Below are positions 55,801-61,800 of a DNA stretch of 64,000 bases, piece by piece. The notes beneath the pieces were generated by a model. It had not been told where the DNA came from, searched no databases, and saw nothing but the letters and a program-made list of their open reading frames with translations. Origin of the DNA: Cymbomonas tetramitiformis (taxonomy: Eukaryota; Chlorophyta; Pyramimonadophyceae; Pyramimonadales; Pyramimonadaceae); NCBI GenBank assembly GCA_001247695.2, contig LGRX02024627.1, positions 1-64,000 on the forward strand, in the 5' to 3' direction. The position numbers were made by a program, and so were the translations under genes. The first letter of the stretch is position 1. Every line of letters starts with the position of its first letter.

Positions 55801-58800
55801 AAGGAAATGATGAATGTAAGACAAGGAGAAGGGAGGGCCCTTAGATCAAGACAGTAGGTAGAAAGGGCCCATCCGGACTTCTAGAACTGGTGAGTTGTAG
55901 CTTGGATAGATGACTCCAAGCTGTGTAGCCAATGGCCTTGCAGAAGCAGAGTCCTGAGTGGTGGCCATCGAGACCTTATCCCGGCTGGGGATAAGGATAC
56001 ACATCGATTGGCTACTCAGGATCGGATCTGAGGCCATCTGAGACTAGAAGTAGACAACTCTGGGTTTGTTTCATCATTCTGAAACAGAACCGAGTCCTCT
56101 TTCACACTAGTGGCTACCACAAAGTAGACATCTAAGTAGGACTAGTGCTAACAGAAATTTTGCCCACCCACCCACATCCGGGATTAGGAGGTGAGGGAGG
56201 GGCCCGGAGGTCAGGGCTATGCACCCCTGAGAGGAGCACAACAGCCCTGTCCGGTCCCCCCTTTGCCTGGTAGAAATTCTGTTGAAACCTCAACCGAGGA
56301 ACTCGGACTGAACACCTAGCTGTAAATGTAATCATCGTTTAATGAAGAATCTTACTGCCTAAAGTGTGTACTCTGCTAGCCTGAACTGAGGACCCTGACA
56401 CTAATGTAGAATTTTGTTTTCATGCCGCCGATTTGGGAACTTCAATTAAAGTTGGGGCGGCGGAATCAGTACACGGGCACTTTCGTAAAGGACGCGGCGA
56501 CATAAACTGAGAATTCTTGTCCGCCCGTGTGTGTTAACGTCACGCCGGCTTTTATTCAGTGTAACTGTGTGGAAAATTGTAAGTTTTGGCTGCCGCGCTT
56601 TCCAGTGGATTACTCTGTGCCGCGTCATTAGAAGTTAAACACTGGCGGTTTCGGAGATTACGTGATCGGAGAGAAACGATTGGAATATTTTTGTTGTTGC
56701 ACAAGTTGTTAGCGTTAAGCTCGGGAGGTTGGATCGTTGATTTTCGACAAAAATATGGCAGCATCGTTAGGAAGCTTAGCGCTTTGGACGTCGGCGAGAA
56801 TAAGGGAGCAGTTGCGGGCCTTGCTTAAATTATCGACGTTTGGTGTTCGATCTTGGCTGGCGACATGGCAGAAGTAGCGTGGGCAGATCATGGAGTGGGT
56901 GACTTTGCACATTTCGCAGCTGCAAGATCTTCCAGAAGGGATGGAGTCGCTGACTGATTCGTTGATTGAATCGGAGCTTTTCACCGTCAGTTATGCGGGG
57001 GCTCTTGCCTTGGGCACGTGGCCCGAGGCTCATGGCGCATGGGCGACGCGGAAGACGGCTGAAGCTGAGAAGTTCAGTGATGTCTCAGCATGGGCGCAGG
57101 CGTTGTGGGCGCTTTTGACGCCTTCGCAGGGAACATATCCTATGGGGATTGGCCGGCCCGAGGCCGTGAGAGGGTCCCAAAAACCCCTCCGGGCCGAAAG
57201 CGGGCCGAAGGGGCTTTCGCCCCTGGGCCGCACAAAAATATGATCCGGCCAAACTTCGGCCAAAAATATAGGCATTTTATGCCACTTTTTATCAAACCCC
57301 CATACTTAATTTCAAAATTTCGCGCCGGCGGCGGGCATTTTTTTTCCTTGATCGTTTTGGCCGAATGCCGGCCTAAAGAAAAATAAAAGTCGGGCCGTGA
57401 GACCTTCCAAGAGGATATGTTCCCTGCGCCTTCGCCCGTGGGCGCATCTCTCGGATCGACTGCTGAGGGTGCTGGAGCTTCAGGGAGCGGAGGTGCCGCG
57501 GCATCGGCGGGTGGGGGTGCACTTAATGCGTCGGCTGCGGTTCCGGGGAGTGGCTCCGGTGGCGGCGTCTCTGCGGGGACGGCCGGGGCCGTGGGGAGCT
57601 TGGGCACCGGGACTGTCGCGCCTGCGGCAGCGGTGGACCCAAAGCGGCCGCGGCAGCTATCGCGGTCACTTTGCGGGCGAAGTTGGACGCCTTTGGAGAG
57701 CGATTGAGCACACTGGAGGCTCAGCGAGCGGCGTCTGGGGGCGCGGGGCTGCATGGCGGAGGTGCTGCCCCGACGGAGTCAGTGCTGCTGAGGAGTGCGA
57801 TTCGAGATTCTGTTGCTACTGTGGAGGATTGGGACATCGCACGTTGCTCGCAGGCTTGTACTAATTTGGTACATGAGGCGGCAAGATTGCGTCCGCAATT
57901 GGGACTTTTGCGTGACGTTCATCCCTTTGGCAAAGCTCCCATGAAGAGTCTCGAGGCTCATGCATTCGAGCCCCTGCTGGTGTACGTGTTGCCGGCGCTG
58001 CAGACGGAGGAGTGCGAGCTTGATGAGCTCCCGGCGGGGCAGGAGGCGACGGTAGAGCATTGGCGCGCTTTCGTGCATTTGCTGCAAGCTCGGGTTGGGG
58101 AGTTTCAGCGCTTCGTGAAGTCGTCCCAGGTCCCGTCTTTCACCATCTCAGACGTGATGCTAGAACTCACGTGCACAGACGGCCAAAACTGGGAGGCCGC
58201 GCTACTAGAAAAATGGAAAAAGTACGGGCCACTGCTACAGCTACTAAGAGACCATGGCCATAAGGCACAGTTGCATGCGATAGTGATTGGAAGGACGGGA
58301 ACCATATACGAGCACAACAAAAGGGCACTGAACAGAATGGGCATGAACAATAAAGAGGCAGCGAAAACACTACAGAACCTAAGCAGAACAACGGTGAGCT
58401 ACGCTAACAGCCTGTACTGGCTGTACAGAAAAAGGATAGATGAACAAAGAACACGCGACAACACCCGAACAAAAGATGCACGGACAGGGCAAAACCACCC
58501 GACGTAAAACCCCAGGCACCCGACTGGGGCCCCCCAGGGGTTTGCAGTCGCCCAGAGAAGGGGTGACAATAATATTCTCACACGCCCCAAGGGGTGTCGT
58601 TTTTTCTTTTTTTTCTCTTTTACGTGATGCAAGCCTCGTTCTTCAGAAAGCGCAAGAGGGTTATTACTTTTGAAGATGGCAAGGAGGAGGCTAGGGCTGC
58701 GGGTGGGGGCGGGGCGCGAATTGCTTCCGCCTCTGGACGCTACCCGCAGGGATCGCTTGGCGGCGTTGGGAGGGGGTTTCAGGACGGTCAACGAAGAGCA

Positions 58801-61800
58801 GCTGGCAAGGGCCCTTCGAGGAGAACTTGCTCCGGAGGACGTCACTAGACCCCCAGGTGTGGGTTCTCCACTCACAGCCATGCCGAGTCGGGGGCCCCTA
58901 GCAGGGATTGATCTGCTCGTATCACCAGTCCACCGGCTACCGCAGGAGGATAAGGGCCGCCTCAAGTGAAAGGATGGTGACCTGACGGTGGTGGCTAAGA
59001 AGAAGAAGTGCAAGGATTTCGACAAGTGGAAGCGGGGCTTCTTACGCATTTTGTGTGAGGCGACGGCGGAGGCGCGGGATGATTTGGCGGACTTCATGGC
59101 GTGGTCGAAGACGATTGCTGCCGAATTCTCGTTCTTCCACTTTAACGAGTTTTACGAACACCTAGTCCGTCAGGTGCAGAGGTCCACGACAGGCATTTCG
59201 CTGGATGGGTACGACAGGGTCTGGCGTGTGTACAAGCAGCAGCACGGCCTGTAGGAGAAGGGGGTGAAGAAGAGGCCGCAGGATCGGTACACGTGGAGGC
59301 GCGACTCGGAGGAGCAGCCAAAGCAGACGGGGCTGGAGGATGCTGGTGGGGGCAAGGGCAAGGGCAATCAAGGGCGCGGGCGGTCGTGGTAGAGGCCGCC
59401 ATGGCGGCGGTCGCGGCCGTGGAGGTGTGCCGGATGCATGTTACGGGCACAACGAAGGCAACTGCAGGCATCAGCCGAACTGCCATTTCAGGCATGTCTG
59501 TAGTGTGTGCGGTGCTGATGGACATGTGCGGGGCGACCCCTCGTGCCCAGGTCCATGAGGCGAAGGGCTGATCCCAGCGGTGGCTGTGCCGCTGGGGGAG
59601 CCGAGGAGCAGCTGGGGGCGGTGGGGCATGGGGGGTTCCGGTAGTGACACCGGACCCCATGGTAGAGGCAGATGCGGCGTTGGAGTTGGAGAAGCCGGCG
59701 GTCGTGGAGGTCGTCGGTGCCATTGATGTTTAGGTGGGGTGCGGGCCTCCGGATGTGGAGGATGGCAGAGGTGTGCCGCCGGTGCCGCCTAGCGGGGCGG
59801 ATATTCCGGGCGGATGGTGGGCGGATCTGAGGGCGGACGAGTTCATCCCTGTCTAGGACGTGCTTGGGGGGCCTCGTAGGCACGATAGGGCTCCCATGGC
59901 TTGGGAGGTTGAGCGCGTGGCACCGCTGCCAGTCACCCAGCTGAGACGTGGACCTCGACGTCGGAGCCATGGCGGACCACGTGTTTCGGCGAGATGGCCG
60001 GAGCTGCGGGCGGAGATCCTGCGGCGGGCGACTGTCGAGCACATGGAGGCATGCGGCACGAGCGAGGGTGAGCGGCGGTGCTACAAGGAGGAATGTGTGC
60101 GGGCGGGTGGGGTGCGCCATTCCCACTCTCACTAGCCATGCGCATCTTGTGGCGGCTGCATTTCGGGATTGGCATGATGTGGACTTCCTCGTCAGGTGTG
60201 CGGCGTGCGGAGCGGGATGGCCGTCGGAGGAGATCGCCATCGACAAGCCGTACCGGGTCCCCAACTACGTGGGCCCGGAGCACATGGAGATGATGCGGGA
60301 GGAGCTCAGGCGGGAGAGCGAAGTTGGGCACATATTTCTCGCTGGGTGGCGCCTGCCGTTGGGTGTCATCGCCCTCGGCATGGTCGAGAAAGTGTGCAAC
60401 GGGAAGGTGAAGTTCCGGCCAGTCAGCGATTATTCGCGGCCGGCCGACGTGGGGGTGAATGCCAGGATCGAGTTGGAGCATGACGAGTTCACCACCGTGA
60501 AGGAAGCTTACGGGATGCTGCAGCCTGGGTACTGGATGGTGAAGGTGGACATGGAGGCCGCCTACAAGAGCGTGGGCATTGCGAGCATGTTCTGGCCGCA
60601 CCGGTGCTTCGTGTTCGACGACGTCAGATGGATGGATGCACGAGCGCCATTCAGGAATCGAGCGCTCCCGGGGATTTTCATGAGGTGGACGAGAGCGATC
60701 GTGGCTTGGATGCGGGCGCGGGGGATCCTGACGGTCGGGTACTTGGATGACTTCTTCTGTGTGTTGGAGACGAGGGAGCAGGCGGAGGAGGCGATGATGC
60801 TGCTGATCGATTTTGTGACCTTCCTGGGCTTCAAGGTCAACAATGCGAAGTGCGTGTGAGAGCCCCTCTCAGGTTCTCGAGTTCCTGGGTGTGCTTCAGG
60901 ACACGTCGGGTGGCGTGTGCACGGCCTCCATCGACGAGGAGAGGATTGCCGTGGTGGTGAGGCAGGCGGGGAACCTGAAGGCGCAGGCGGTGGTATGGTG
61001 TCTCGGCGGGCGCTCGAGTCGTTGCTGGAGCTGCTCGCTTTTTGCAGCCATGTGGTGTGGGGCCTTTCCCTCTACACGAGGAGGGGCTTCATCTTTTTGG
61101 CGGCCACCGTGGGCAGGAGGATGGTGCGCCTGCCACATCAGGTGCTGGAGGACCTGGCAGTGTTGGAGCATGCATGTGGTGCGGCAGTACAACGGCAGGA
61201 AGGTGGTGCTGGAGAGGCACTTGGTGGACGAGCGCCACCTTGCCACAGACGCCTCGGGCACGCTGGGATTTGGCGGAGTGTGGGAGCGCCTGTTCTTCAT
61301 GCTCAGCTGGGCAGACCTGGCAAGGCTGCCTCAGCGCCCATGGTTCCCGAGGAGGGCAGACTGCCCCAGCAGCTGGAGCATCAACTACCTGGAGCTCTTC
61401 GCAGTCTGGTGGGGGATAGTGCTGTGGGGGCACCGGATGAGCGGGCGCACGGTTCGTAGTGGTGAGGATCGACAACCAGTCCGCCATCGGTAGAGTAAGC
61501 CCAGGTCGGTCCGCCCTTATAAAGAATACGGGTTATATATGTTACGGCACCAGTGCGCCGCTAGCATATACATGCCAGCCAAATTAGGCACAGGCGCGCC
61601 TCTGCCAAAATCATTGGCACAAGCGCGGCGGTGCCTAAATTATTGGCATAGGCGCGCCTGTGCCAAACGTTCAGGCTTCCTCACGGCACCAGCGTGCTGC
61701 TGGAATATGCCAGCCATGCATGTCTGTTGGTAATATGAGCTCGCGTGCCTGTGCCAACGGCAATTGGCACCAGTGCGCCATCGCTAATAATATTGCAGGA

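Larger units (their letters stand above)
49097..56405 (+). mobile_element. DIRS/PAT-like element C with split direct repeats
   Basis: Structure A1 (49097-49656), internal coding region, B1 (55117-55600), A2 (55601-56157), B2 (56191-56405). A1 and A2 are nearly identical over about 557 bp, and B1 and B2 match once a MITE in B1 is removed. The A1-ORFs-B1-A2-B2 layout is the hallmark of PAT-like/Ngaro-like tyrosine-recombinase retrotransposons. Coding order: gag-like, zinc finger, RT, RNase H, methyltransferase-like, tyrosine recombinase. It lies antisense to the receptor gene in its 14.9-kb intron. Confidence 0.85.
56878..59254 (+). pseudogene. gag: Element D gag, split by MITE and LINE insertions
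   Basis: Pieces: 56890-57126 (MEWVTLHISQLQDLPEGMES), then after the MITE 57435-57640 (a Gly/Ala/Ser-rich linker), 57650-58159 (RAKLDAFGERLSTLEAQRAA, then VYVLPALQTEECELDELPAG, HWRAFVHLLQARVGEFQRF), then after the LINE 58630-58970 (RKRKRVITFEDGKEEARAAG), a stop, and 58988-59254 (FDKWKRGFLRILCEATAEAR ... WRVYKQQHG). Removing MITE and LINE with one duplication each restores the frame at both sites. A frameshift near 57645 and stops at about 58967 and 59252 remain. Confidence 0.65.
56406..61495 (+). mobile_element. DIRS-like element D, 3'-truncated, with two insertions
   Basis: Coding order gag, Cys/His finger, RT, RNase H, all plus strand, ending abruptly in RNase H near 61495. Methyltransferase, recombinase and terminal repeats are missing, so the element class is judged from RT and gag similarity to DIRS-type elements. 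A hAT-type MITE and a LINE fragment interrupt gag. The 5' boundary is uncertain; it begins somewhere after element C ends. Confidence 0.7.

Noticed and set aside
59142..60601. Minus-strand ORFs of 193-258 codons opposite element D
   Set aside because: They are shadows of the GC-rich gag finger and RT frames, which carry recognisable motifs on the plus strand.
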